From: JANQGH01 sp039177555
GTDB lineage: Bacteria; Pseudomonadota; Alphaproteobacteria; DSM-16000; Inquilinaceae
Direction: 5' to 3'
Assembly: GCA_039177555.1 (NCBI GenBank)
Contig: JBCDFV010000004.1
Coordinates: 99,999 to 163,998, forward strand
Length of the DNA: 64,000 nucleotides
Below are positions 16,918-24,820 of this stretch, piece after piece; the first letter of the stretch is position 1, and the number at the start of each line of letters is the position of its first letter. The notes under the pieces were generated by a model, which was not told the DNA's origin, did not search any database, and saw only the letters and a list, made by a program, of their open reading frames with translations. Made by a program: the position numbers and the translations under genes.

Positions 16918-17865
16918 CTAGGCCGGAAAGCTTCGCTCGATCAGATCCAGCGTACGCATGGCCGGCAGGCATTGGGCGACGCTGGCGTTCGGTTCGCGGC
17001 CTTGCCTGATCGCGCCGATGAATTCGCGGTCGATCAGTTCGATGCCGTTGGACGAGACCGCCACGCCGCTGAGGTCGATCGGGGTTTCCTTGCCGTCGAC
17101 GAGATCGTCATAGCGGGCGATGTAGGTGCCATTGTCGCAGATATAGCGAAAGAAGGTGCCGAATGGGCCGTCATTGTTGAACGACAGGGACAGGGTGCAG
17201 ATCGCGCCGGACGGCACCTTCATCCCGATGGCCATGTCCATGGCGATGCCCATGTCAGGGTGTGGCGGGCCTTGCAGCCCGAAGGCTTGGGCGACCGTCT
17301 CGCCGGTCTGGTACTGGAACAGGTCGACCGTGTGACAGGCATGGTGCCACAGCAAATGGTCGGTCCAGGACCGCGGCTCGCCCAGCGCGTTCAGATTGCT
17401 GCGCCGGAAGAAGAAGGTCTGCACCTCAAGCTGCTGGATGGTCAGCTCGCTCGCAGCGATCTTGTGGCGTAGCCACTGATGGCTGGGGTTGAAGCGGCGG
17501 ACATGGCCGGCCATGGCGACCACCCCGGTTTCCCGCTGCGCCTTAACGACAGCCTCCGACGCCGCCAGGCTTTCGGCCATCGGGATTTCGACCAGCACAT
17601 GCTTGCCGGCGCGCATGCAGGCGATGGCCTGTTCCGCGTGCAGCGGCGTGGGCGTGGCCAGGATGACCGCCTCGACATCGTCGCGCGCCAGGCTTTCCGC
17701 CAGATCCTTGGTGGCGTGGCCGATGCCGCGTTCGCGCGCGAACGCGTCGATATCGTCCGGCGCGCCGCCGACGACCGAGACGATCTCGACCCCCTCGATC
17801 TGGGCCAGCGCGTCCAGATGCTTGCGCCCGAACGCGCCGGCCGCGCCGGCGACGCATAGCCTCAC
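16918..17865 (-). CDS. ligC: 4-carboxy-2-hydroxymuconate-6-semialdehyde dehydrogenase LigC
   Basis: 315-residue Gfo/Idh/MocA-type NADP enzyme that oxidises the protocatechuate 4,5-cleavage product (as its hemiacetal) to 2-pyrone-4,6-dicarboxylate. It begins MRLCVAGAAGAFGRKHLDAL. Conserved blocks such as VRRFNPSHQ, SWTDHLLWHHACHTVDLF and SFNNDGPFGTFFRYICDNG match Sphingobium LigC as I know it. It overlaps ligB by 4 nt, which supports the assignment over other members of this broad family. Confidence 0.92.
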   Translation of the reverse strand: MRLCVAGAAGAFGRKHLDALAQIEGVEIVSVVGGAPDDIDAFARERGIGHATKDLAESLARDDVEAVILATPTPLHAEQAIACMRAGKHVLVEIPMAESLAASEAVVKAQRETGVVAMAGHVRRFNPSHQWLRHKIAASELTIQQLEVQTFFFRRSNLNALGEPRSWTDHLLWHHACHTVDLFQYQTGETVAQAFGLQGPPHPDMGIAMDMAIGMKVPSGAICTLSLSFNNDGPFGTFFRYICDNGTYIARYDDLVDGKETPIDLSGVAVSSNGIELIDREFIGAIRQGREPNASVAQCLPAMRTLDLIERSFPA

Positions 17866-18704
17866 GTCTGGTTCTCAAGCACGATCAGGCCGGCGCCTGT
17901 GTTGGATGCCGGAACGTGATAGTGGCGGTAGATTTCGGTGACATCGTCGTCCAAGGCGCCGCGCATGATCAGCCACATCACCATCTCGATGCCCTCCGAC
18001 CCCGCCTCGCGCAGATATTCGGTGTGGCTGATCTTCGTGAGGTGATCGACGTCGCCTGTCATGCCGTCGAGGAAAGCCGTGTCGAATTCCTTGTTCACAA
18101 GGCCGGCCCGCTCGCCCTGCAACTGGTGCGACATGCCGCCGGTGCCGAAGATGACGACCTTCAGATCCTCGTCGAAACTGTCCACCGCCCGCCGGATCGC
18201 GCGGCCGAGGTTGAAGCAGCGATGCCCGGTCGGTGGCGGGTATTGCACCACGTTCACGGCCAAGGGGATGACCTTGAACGGCCAGGCCTCCGGCTGGCCG
18301 CAGGCGATCGACAGCGGCACCGTCAGACCATGATCGACCGGCATCTCGTTGGCGATGGTCATGTCGAATTCGTCGAGGATCAGCGATTCCGTCAGGTGCC
18401 AGGCCAGTCTCGGGTGCCCCTCGACGACCGGCACCTGGCGTGGGCCATAGCCTTCGTCGGCGGGTTGGAATTCCGGCGCGACACCGATGGTGAAGGTCGG
18501 GATCAATTCCAGCGAAAAGGCCGAGGCGTGGTCGTTGAAGACCACGATCACCACGTCCGGATTGGTTTCGGCCAGCCACTCCCGCGCCCTGGCATAGCCG
18601 TCGAACAACGGCTTCCAATAAGGCGTCTGGGTCTTGTCGTGGTCCATCGCCGCGCCGATGGCCGGCACGTGCGATGTGCCCAGCCCCGCTATGATCTTGG
18701 CCAT
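17862..18704 (-). CDS. ligB: Protocatechuate 4,5-dioxygenase beta subunit LigB
   Basis: 280-residue catalytic subunit of the type II (LigAB) extradiol dioxygenase that opens protocatechuate between C4 and C5. Iron ligands fit His12 (GTSHVPAIG), His59 (NDHASAF) and Glu240 (SEGIEMV), and the base fits His193 (GGMSHQL). The last three are each two positions before His61, Glu242 and His195 of SYK-6 LigB. Its ATG overlaps the ligA stop (TAATG) and its end overlaps ligC, so the subunits are co-translated. Confidence 0.96.
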   Translation of the reverse strand: MAKIIAGLGTSHVPAIGAAMDHDKTQTPYWKPLFDGYARAREWLAETNPDVVIVVFNDHASAFSLELIPTFTIGVAPEFQPADEGYGPRQVPVVEGHPRLAWHLTESLILDEFDMTIANEMPVDHGLTVPLSIACGQPEAWPFKVIPLAVNVVQYPPPTGHRCFNLGRAIRRAVDSFDEDLKVVIFGTGGMSHQLQGERAGLVNKEFDTAFLDGMTGDVDHLTKISHTEYLREAGSEGIEMVMWLIMRGALDDDVTEIYRHYHVPASNTGAGLIVLENQT

Positions 18705-19093
18705 TACTGCTGCTCCGAAGTGTAACGATTGCCCTCGATCGGGCGGCCGCCATCGATCATCATCTGGCGGAATTCCTCTTCCGTGATGCCGGACATGGCG
18801 CCGCCGACCGCCTGCATGGTCAGCCGGTCGAAGATCGCCAGCTTGAAGGTGTAGTAGATGTTGCCGCCCAGCCGCAGCATGCCCAGCCAGTCCCGCTCCT
18901 TGATCGCCTTGATCATGTCGTCGGTCAGCGGGTACTTCGCCAGATAGGCGTCGGGATCGGCGCGAAACGCGTCGCGGTTTTCCGGCTTGTTCAGCGACAT
19001 GCAGAACATGTTCAGGGCGTAGCCCTTCTGGCTGTGCTCCCCATCGAACACGTATGTGCCGGGGATGTCGGTATAGTCCTTCTTCGGTGTCAT
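18704..19093 (-). CDS. ligA: Protocatechuate 4,5-dioxygenase alpha subunit LigA
   Basis: 129-residue small subunit that caps the LigB active site. Conserved pieces are DIPGTYVFDGEHSQKGYALN, FCMSLNKPENR and ERDWLGMLRLGGNIYY. The start ATG overlaps the stop of the preceding dehydrogenase gene by 4 nt, and the stop overlaps ligB. Length and position match known ligA genes. Confidence 0.96.
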   Translation of the reverse strand: MTPKKDYTDIPGTYVFDGEHSQKGYALNMFCMSLNKPENRDAFRADPDAYLAKYPLTDDMIKAIKERDWLGMLRLGGNIYYTFKLAIFDRLTMQAVGGAMSGITEEEFRQMMIDGGRPIEGNRYTSEQQ

Positions 19094-20013
19094 GGCAGTG
19101 CCCGTAGTTTCGTGTCGGGTTTCAGGCCCGCCAAAATGGCGTCGGCCCGCGATTGATAGCTGTCTGGCGGAAGCTTGATTGCGAGAGAACCGATCGCCGC
19201 CTGCCAATCGGCGGCGGCCCGCGTCATGGGCCCGTCGAGGCCAAGCTCGCGCAAGGCGGCCCCGACCTCGCCCATTTCGGCGGCGCGGCGCACCCCGTGC
19301 GTGGCCACCCGTTCCAGCATGTAGGATGCGGTCGTCGGCCAGTCGATGCCGGGAAACGTCTTGGCCAATGAGGCGAAGACCGCTTCGTCGACGCCGGCCG
19401 AGCGCCCGGCGAGTACGCATTCGGCAATCAAGGCCTCAAGGCCCTTGACCATGATCGAGCGCACCATCTTGACCGACGAGGCGGCGCCGACCGGACCCTC
19501 GGCGAGGTCGGCGACCATGTCGAGCCCAGACAACTCCTTGAGCGCTGAGGACGCATGCGCGCCGCTGAGCAGCAGCGGCGTCCTGTGCCCCGCCGCAGAT
19601 ACGGGCGCCATGATGGCGACGTCGACATAGCGCCCGCCGGCACCGTCGATAACCGACGCGGCACGTTTCTTGGTGCCGGGAGAACACGAGTTGCCGTCAA
19701 GATAGAGCGCGTTTGGCATCAGTCGGCCGGCGGCCGACTGCGCGGCAATCAACGCTTGATCGGGCGTTACCAGGGAGAACACCAGGGGCCGGCCGTCGAG
19801 GGCGTTATCGAGCGTAGTGTACCCGGTCACCGCAGCGGCCTCGTAGTCGGCCTGTTTGGCTGCGCGAAAGGCGGTATTCGAGCTGTCCGTCTTGATGTCA
19901 TAGGCCGCGCAGGCCGCCGACGATCCGTCCGATCTGGCGCGCCAGCCTGCCGCGAACGCCGAGGCCGCCTCGCCAAAGCCGATGAAGGCTACTCTCGCTG
20001 TTTCCTCGGTCAT
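19090..20013 (-). CDS. NAD(P)-binding dehydrogenase with DUF1932-type C-terminal domain
   Basis: 307 residues. An N-terminal Rossmann domain (VAFIGFGEAASAFAAGW) of the 6-phosphogluconate/3-hydroxyisobutyrate dehydrogenase class is followed by LYLDGNSCSPGTKK, VDVAIMAPV and a helical C-terminal domain (SSVKMVRSIMVKGLEALIAE) of DUF1932 type. ATG 20013 is chosen because the Rossmann strand starts eight residues later. It is the first gene of the lig arm and overlaps ligA by 4 nt, so it probably serves aromatic catabolism, but no lig pathway step is left unassigned. Function unknown. Confidence 0.75.
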   Translation of the reverse strand: MTEETARVAFIGFGEAASAFAAGWRARSDGSSAACAAYDIKTDSSNTAFRAAKQADYEAAAVTGYTTLDNALDGRPLVFSLVTPDQALIAAQSAAGRLMPNALYLDGNSCSPGTKKRAASVIDGAGGRYVDVAIMAPVSAAGHRTPLLLSGAHASSALKELSGLDMVADLAEGPVGAASSVKMVRSIMVKGLEALIAECVLAGRSAGVDEAVFASLAKTFPGIDWPTTASYMLERVATHGVRRAAEMGEVGAALRELGLDGPMTRAAADWQAAIGSLAIKLPPDSYQSRADAILAGLKPDTKLRALP

Positions 20014-20142
20014 GCAGGGGCCAAGCAAGCTCCGCGCCAGCGTCTTACCACGAGGGGAGACTATCATTCGGTTGGTGTGAAACGAAATTCAATGCCGGCG
20101 ACCATTATTCGTTTTTTGAATAGTTTGCGATGTCGGTTACCG

Positions 20143-21354
20143 TCACGCTGAGGCCTGCCGGACACAGTCGATGAACATCTCTTGTGTCGCCGTGGGTCGC
20201 CAGTCCCGCCGAAACGTCAGCCCGATCGGTCGTTCGGTCGGCCCGAGATCGACGTCGAGATGGGTCAACAATCCGGCATCTTCCTCGTGGCGGATCTGGT
20301 GGCGGGAAATCAAGGTCAGTCGATTGCTGTTAAGCAACAGACCGCGCACGAGCACCAGCGAACTGGACTCGATAATGCCCGCGGGATCGTCGCCCTCGAA
20401 CAGCCGGTCGAAGTGGTCGCGCGTCGGTGTACCGCGGCGGGGCACGACCCAGGGATAGGCGGCCAGTTGCTGTCTTGTGATCCGCATGTGCGGCCCCAAC
20501 GGATGGTCCGTTCGTCCGACGACCGCGAGCGCGTCTAGAAACAGGGTTTCCTGGCGCACATCATCAATCGGCACCGGCTCGCGCAGGGCGCCGATCAGGA
20601 GGTCGATTTCGCCGTGGCGCAGGCCATGCAATAGGTCGTCATAGGGTCCGTCCACCACGCTGATACGCACATCCGGCCGGCTGGACAGCATGTCGTGGAT
20701 GGAGCTGGGCAGGATATAGCTGCGGGCCAGCGGCATGGTGCCGACCACGATACGTCCCGTGTCGCGCCCCTGAAGCGCCGAGACCTCGTGCGTGCCCTGA
20801 TCCAGCTCAGCGAAGGCGAGTTTGGCGAACTGCACCAGCAGGCGCGCGGGCTTGGTCAGGGAAATGCCCTGGCTGTGGCGTTCGAACAGCCGCATCCCCG
20901 CCAGACGTTCCAGATCGCGCGCCGCCCGGTGAAGGGACGGTTGCGAAATGCCGACGGCGCGGGCCGCCAGGCTGAAATTGCCGGTATCGGCGACGGCGAT
21001 CAGGGCGCGCAGTTGGGCGCTGGTCAGCAATTGCTCAAAATGGGCAAAGCCCCTGGACCCGCTTTTCTGGCCCAGCCGTCGGCCTTGCTGGGCGCCGGTT
21101 TCGATGAGCCGCAGTGCGCGATCGACACGGTCGTGGAACAGCTGGCCCGCCCTCGTCGGAAACATGCCGGCGCTGCGCCGCTCGAAAAGCGGTAGCCCGA
21201 GTTGGCCTTCCAGCTTGGTGATCGCTTGGGTGATCGCCGGTTGCGACAGGTGTACGCGTTCAGCCGCCTGACTGACGCTTTGGCAGCGTACGACCTCGCG
21301 GAATGCTCTCAGATGCCGCAGATTGGCTGTTCGAATATCCATCATCTCGGGCAT
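20143..21354 (-). CDS. LysR-type regulator with two N-terminal winged-helix domains
   Basis: 403 residues, about 100 longer than usual LysR proteins. There are two HTH domains: residues about 11-70 (LRHLRAFREVVRCQSVSQAA, QPAITQAITKLEGQLGLPLF) and about 111-170 (TSAQLRALIAVADTGNFSLA, SQPSLHRAARDLERLAGMRLF). An effector-binding domain starts near residue 195. It is placed between the leftward lig arm and the rightward galB-pobA arm, so it is the likely activator of both. Met1, Met4 and Met5 are alternative starts. Confidence 0.88.
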   Translation of the reverse strand: MPEMMDIRTANLRHLRAFREVVRCQSVSQAAERVHLSQPAITQAITKLEGQLGLPLFERRSAGMFPTRAGQLFHDRVDRALRLIETGAQQGRRLGQKSGSRGFAHFEQLLTSAQLRALIAVADTGNFSLAARAVGISQPSLHRAARDLERLAGMRLFERHSQGISLTKPARLLVQFAKLAFAELDQGTHEVSALQGRDTGRIVVGTMPLARSYILPSSIHDMLSSRPDVRISVVDGPYDDLLHGLRHGEIDLLIGALREPVPIDDVRQETLFLDALAVVGRTDHPLGPHMRITRQQLAAYPWVVPRRGTPTRDHFDRLFEGDDPAGIIESSSLVLVRGLLLNSNRLTLISRHQIRHEEDAGLLTHLDVDLGPTERPIGLTFRRDWRPTATQEMFIDCVRQASA

Positions 21355-21451
21355 AACTATAGCAAAACCTTATTGGCAGGCACTGGGATTCGAATGGTGG
21401 GTGATCGGGCATTGTTCGACAGTGCCGATCGAACACCCGGGGAGGCGGTTC
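21355..21451. promoter_or_regulatory. LysR/galB divergent promoter region
   Basis: 97 bases between divergent genes. An interrupted dyad ATAAC-N12-TTAT (21353-21373) and a perfect ATTCGAAT palindrome (21388-21395) are visible; a second TTCGAA (21330-21335) lies just inside the regulator gene. These are candidate LysR contact sites. GGGGAGGCGG at 21439-21448 is the galB ribosome site. Confidence 0.35.
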
Positions 21452-22183
21452 ATGACCGACAAAAAAACGGCGCTGGTCATCAGCGCCCACGCAGCCGACT
21501 TCGTCTGGCGCGCCGGCGGTGCTATCGCCCTACATCAACAGCGGGGCTATGAGGTTACGATCGTCTGCCTGTCCTATGGCGAGCGCGGCGAGTCGGCCAA
21601 ACTGTGGAAACAGGGCGCCACGCTTGAAGAGGTGAAATCGGCCAGGCGCGCGGAGGCGGAGGCGGCGGCCCAGGCGCTCGACGCCCACGACATTCAGTTC
21701 TTCGATCTCGGTGACTACCCGCTTGAGTTGGATCGCGACGCGAAGTTCTGGCTGGTTGAGGTCATTCGGGCCGTTCAGCCCAATTTCATGCTCAGCCACT
21801 CGCTCTACGACCCCTACAACACGGACCACATGTACGCGACCAAGGTGGCGATGGAGTGCCGCATGATCGCCCAGGCCTGGGGCCACAATCCCGGCGAAAA
21901 GGTGCTGGGGTCGCCGCAGCTTTATCTGTTCGAGCCGCACCAGACCGAACAGATGGGCTGGAAGCCCGACGTCTTCCTGGACATCACCGAGGTCTGGGAC
22001 AAGAAGCGCGCCGCGATCGAGTGCATGGCCGGCCAGGAACACCTCTGGGCCTATTACACCAACGTCGCCGAGAATCGCGGGAACCATTTCCGGCGCAATT
22101 CCGGCGGCCAGGCCGGCGGCCGCAACGCGCGCTATGCGGAGGGTTTTCAGTCGATCTATCCGCGCACGGTGGATGAACTCTGA
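21452..22183 (+). CDS. galB: 4-oxalomesaconate hydratase GalB (PIG-L/LmbE family)
   Basis: 243-residue zinc enzyme that hydrates 4-oxalomesaconate to 4-carboxy-4-hydroxy-2-oxoadipate. The PIG-L motif appears as SAHAADFVWRAGG, with SYGERGESAKLW and LSHSLYDPYNTDH following, which matches the Pseudomonas putida KT2440 GalB pattern as I recall it rather than ordinary AHPDDE deacetylases. The amidohydrolase-type hydratase LigJ is absent, so this gene fills that step. Start 21452 has GGGGAGG upstream. The stop overlaps the aldolase ATG (TGATG). Confidence 0.9.
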   Translation: MTDKKTALVISAHAADFVWRAGGAIALHQQRGYEVTIVCLSYGERGESAKLWKQGATLEEVKSARRAEAEAAAQALDAHDIQFFDLGDYPLELDRDAKFWLVEVIRAVQPNFMLSHSLYDPYNTDHMYATKVAMECRMIAQAWGHNPGEKVLGSPQLYLFEPHQTEQMGWKPDVFLDITEVWDKKRAAIECMAGQEHLWAYYTNVAENRGNHFRRNSGGQAGGRNARYAEGFQSIYPRTVDEL

Positions 22184-22854
22184 TGGGCGTTGTCGTCCAG
22201 ACCGTCCCGCGTGCCGATCCGGACCTTGTGAAGGCGCTAGGCGACTGCGGCGTCGCGACCGTGCACGAGGCGCAAGGCAGAACGGGGCTGCTCGCCTCCT
22301 ACATGCGGCCGATCTATTCCGGCGCCAAGGTCGGCGCCTCGGCCGTGACGATCCTGGCGCCGCCCGGCGACAACTGGATGCTGCATGTCGCGATCGAACA
22401 GCTCACACCAGGCGATATCCTCGTACTGGCAACCACATCGCCCTCCGACGCGGGCTATTTCGGCGATTTGCTGGCGACGTCGGCGAAGGCACGCGGCTGC
22501 AAGGGCCTGGTCATCGATGCCGGGGTCCGCGACGTGGCGGACTTGACCGAGATGGGCTTTCCGGTCTGGTCGAAGGCGGTCTGCGCCCAGGGCACGGTCA
22601 AGGAGACGGTCGGGTCGGTCAATGTCCCCGTCGTCTGTGCGGGCGCGATGGTCAATGCCGGAGACATCATCGTGGCCGACGATGATGGCGTCTGCGTCGT
22701 GCGCCGGGAAGACGGCGAACGGGTGCTGGCCAAGGCGCGCGAACGGCTGGCCAAGGAGGACGATAAGCGTACCCGTCTGGCCGCTGGCGAACTGGGGCTC
22801 GACCTCTATGACATGCGTGGGCGGCTGGCGGAAAAGGGCCTGACATATGTCTGA
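22183..22854 (+). CDS. ligK: 4-carboxy-4-hydroxy-2-oxoadipate aldolase LigK/ProA
   Basis: 223-residue class II aldolase of the HMG/CHA (RraA-like) family that splits 4-carboxy-4-hydroxy-2-oxoadipate into pyruvate and oxaloacetate. Family marks are ATVHEAQGRTG, GDILVLAT, LVIDAGVRDVADL (Arg and metal-binding Asp) and GAMVNAGDIIVADDDGVCVV. It is coupled to galB upstream and overlaps galD by 8 nt. This is the last pathway step. Confidence 0.93.
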   Translation: MGVVVQTVPRADPDLVKALGDCGVATVHEAQGRTGLLASYMRPIYSGAKVGASAVTILAPPGDNWMLHVAIEQLTPGDILVLATTSPSDAGYFGDLLATSAKARGCKGLVIDAGVRDVADLTEMGFPVWSKAVCAQGTVKETVGSVNVPVVCAGAMVNAGDIIVADDDGVCVVRREDGERVLAKARERLAKEDDKRTRLAAGELGLDLYDMRGRLAEKGLTYV

Positions 22855-23920
22855 TGCCGCGCCGTGCATGTGGATGCGCGGCGGCACATCGAAGGGCGGC
22901 TTTTTTCTCGCCGACGATTTGCCGGCGGACGCGGCGGCGCGCGACGCCTTCCTGCTGGGGGTCATGGGCTCGCCCGATCCGCGCCAGATCGACGGGATGG
23001 GGGGTGCGGACCCCTTGACCTCGAAGGTCGCGGTGGTGAAGCGGTCGGCGCGTGACGGGATCGATGTCGACTATCTCTTCCTGCAGGTTTTCGTCGATCG
23101 GCCGATCGTCACAGACGCCCAGAATTGCGGGAACATGCTGGCCGGTGTCGGCCCGTTCGCCATTGAGCGCGGGTTGATCGCGGCGCAGGGCGATGAAACC
23201 CGGGTCGCCATCTTCATGGAGAATACCGAACAGGTGGCCGTGGCCCGCGTCCAAACGCCCGGGGGCGTCGTTTCGTACGATGGGACGGCCCGGATTGACG
23301 GCGTCCCTCGTTCGTCGGCCCCGGTGCCGCTGAGCTTTCGGGACACGGCGGGATCGAGCTGTGGTGCCCTGCTGCCGACCGGCAGCGCGGTCGATGTGTT
23401 CGACGGTGTCGAGGTCACCTGCATCGACAACGGCATGCCGACCGTGGTCTTGCTGGCCAGCGATTTCGGGCTGGCGGGCGATGAGTCCCGGGAAGACCTC
23501 GATGCGAACGTCGCGCTGAAGGAGCGTCTGGAATCGATCCGCCTGCAAGCAGGCCCGGTGATGAACCTGGGCGACGTTGCGGACCTGTCCGTGCCCAAGA
23601 TGACCCTGGTCAGCCCACCCCGGCATGGCGGCGCGATCTCGACGCGCACCTTTATTCCCCATCGTTGCCACGCGTCGATCGGCGTGCTGGGGGCGGTCAG
23701 TGTCGCGACGGCGTGCCTGCAGCCGGACGCGCCGGCAGCGGCGATTGCCGACATCCCAGCGGGCCGGGTGAAGGATTTGGCCATCGAACACCCGATCGGC
23801 GCCTCGGTCGTCCAAGTCACGATCGGCGAGGAGGGCGACGTGGCCGACGCGGCAATCCTGCGCACGGCGCGAAAGCTGTTCGACGGCGTGGTTTTCGCCG
23901 CACCGATGGGGGATGCCTGA
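22847..23920 (+). CDS. galD: 4-oxalomesaconate tautomerase/isomerase GalD (LigU-like, PrpF family)
   Basis: 357 residues, PrpF/AcnD-accessory fold. CMWMRGGTSKGGFF, MGSPDPRQIDGMGGADPLTSKVA, QNCGNMLAGVGPFA, GSSCGALLPTG and FIPHRCHASIGVLGAVSVAT are GalD-type blocks, including the two active-site cysteines expected in this fold. It interconverts 4-oxalomesaconate isomers between LigI and GalB. Sphingomonad LigU is a homologue performing an allylic isomerisation, so the exact chemistry could be either. Its TGA shares an A with the ligI ATG. Confidence 0.9.
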   Translation: MSDAAPCMWMRGGTSKGGFFLADDLPADAAARDAFLLGVMGSPDPRQIDGMGGADPLTSKVAVVKRSARDGIDVDYLFLQVFVDRPIVTDAQNCGNMLAGVGPFAIERGLIAAQGDETRVAIFMENTEQVAVARVQTPGGVVSYDGTARIDGVPRSSAPVPLSFRDTAGSSCGALLPTGSAVDVFDGVEVTCIDNGMPTVVLLASDFGLAGDESREDLDANVALKERLESIRLQAGPVMNLGDVADLSVPKMTLVSPPRHGGAISTRTFIPHRCHASIGVLGAVSVATACLQPDAPAAAIADIPAGRVKDLAIEHPIGASVVQVTIGEEGDVADAAILRTARKLFDGVVFAAPMGDA

Positions 23921-24807
23921 TGGACCCGGACTATCTGCCGTTTCATCCCAACCCGTCGACGCCGGCCTTCGTTCCACCGGCAGGGGCCGTCGATGCGCAT
24001 TGCCATGTCTTCGGCCCTGCCGAGCAGTTCCCGTACGCGCCTGAGCGCAAATACACCCCGTGCGACGCGCGCAAGGACAAACTGTTCGCCCTGCGCGACC
24101 ATCTCGGCTTTGCGCGCAACGTCATCGTCCAGGCGTCCTGCCACGGCCGCGACAACCGCGCCTTGGTCGATGCGCTGCAGTCCGCCGGGGAACTGGCGCG
24201 CGGTGTCGCCGTGGTCGGGCCCGACATCTCAGCCGAAGAGCTTCAGGCGATGGACGCGGCCGGCGTGCGCGCCGTGCGCTTCAACTTCGTCAAACGGCTG
24301 GTCGACGCCACGCCTAAGAGCGTGTTCACCGGCATCGCGGAGAAGATCGCCCCGCTGGGCTGGCACATCGTGGTCTATTTCGAAGCCGCCGATCTGGCTG
24401 AGCTGACGCCGTTCCTGACCAGCCTGCCCGGCACGATCGTGATCGACCATATGGGCCGTCCAGACACGGCCAAAGGCGTCGATCATCCCGATTTCGACCG
24501 GTTCATGACCCTGCTGGCCGATCATCCCCGGTTCTGGACCAAGGTGAGTTGCCCGGAGCGGCTGACCGTCGATGGGCCGCCCTATGACGATGTGGTTCCG
24601 TTCGGCCGGACGCTTGTCGAGGCCTTCCCCGACCGCGTGTTGTGGGGCACCGATTGGCCGCACCCCAACATGAAATCCCACATTCCGGACGACGGCGCGC
24701 TGGTGGATTTCATTCCCCGGATCGCGCCTGCGGAATCCCAGCAGAAGGCTCTGCTGGTTGACAATCCGATGCGTCTTTATTGGTCAGACCAGGGACGCGA
24801 TCGATGA
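23920..24807 (+). CDS. ligI: 2-pyrone-4,6-dicarboxylate hydrolase LigI
   Basis: 295-residue amidohydrolase that opens 2-pyrone-4,6-dicarboxylate to 4-oxalomesaconate. It shows VDAHCHVFGP (HxH), FALRDHLGFARNVIVQASCHG, VIDHMGRPD and LWGTDWPHPNM with the catalytic Asp, then LVDNPMRLYW at the end, all as in Sphingobium LigI. The ATG at 23920 overlaps the galD stop by one base; an upstream in-frame extension overlaps galD deeply and is not used. Confidence 0.95.
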   Translation: MDPDYLPFHPNPSTPAFVPPAGAVDAHCHVFGPAEQFPYAPERKYTPCDARKDKLFALRDHLGFARNVIVQASCHGRDNRALVDALQSAGELARGVAVVGPDISAEELQAMDAAGVRAVRFNFVKRLVDATPKSVFTGIAEKIAPLGWHIVVYFEAADLAELTPFLTSLPGTIVIDHMGRPDTAKGVDHPDFDRFMTLLADHPRFWTKVSCPERLTVDGPPYDDVVPFGRTLVEAFPDRVLWGTDWPHPNMKSHIPDDGALVDFIPRIAPAESQQKALLVDNPMRLYWSDQGRDR

Positions 24808-24820
24808 AGAAGAGCAAGCA

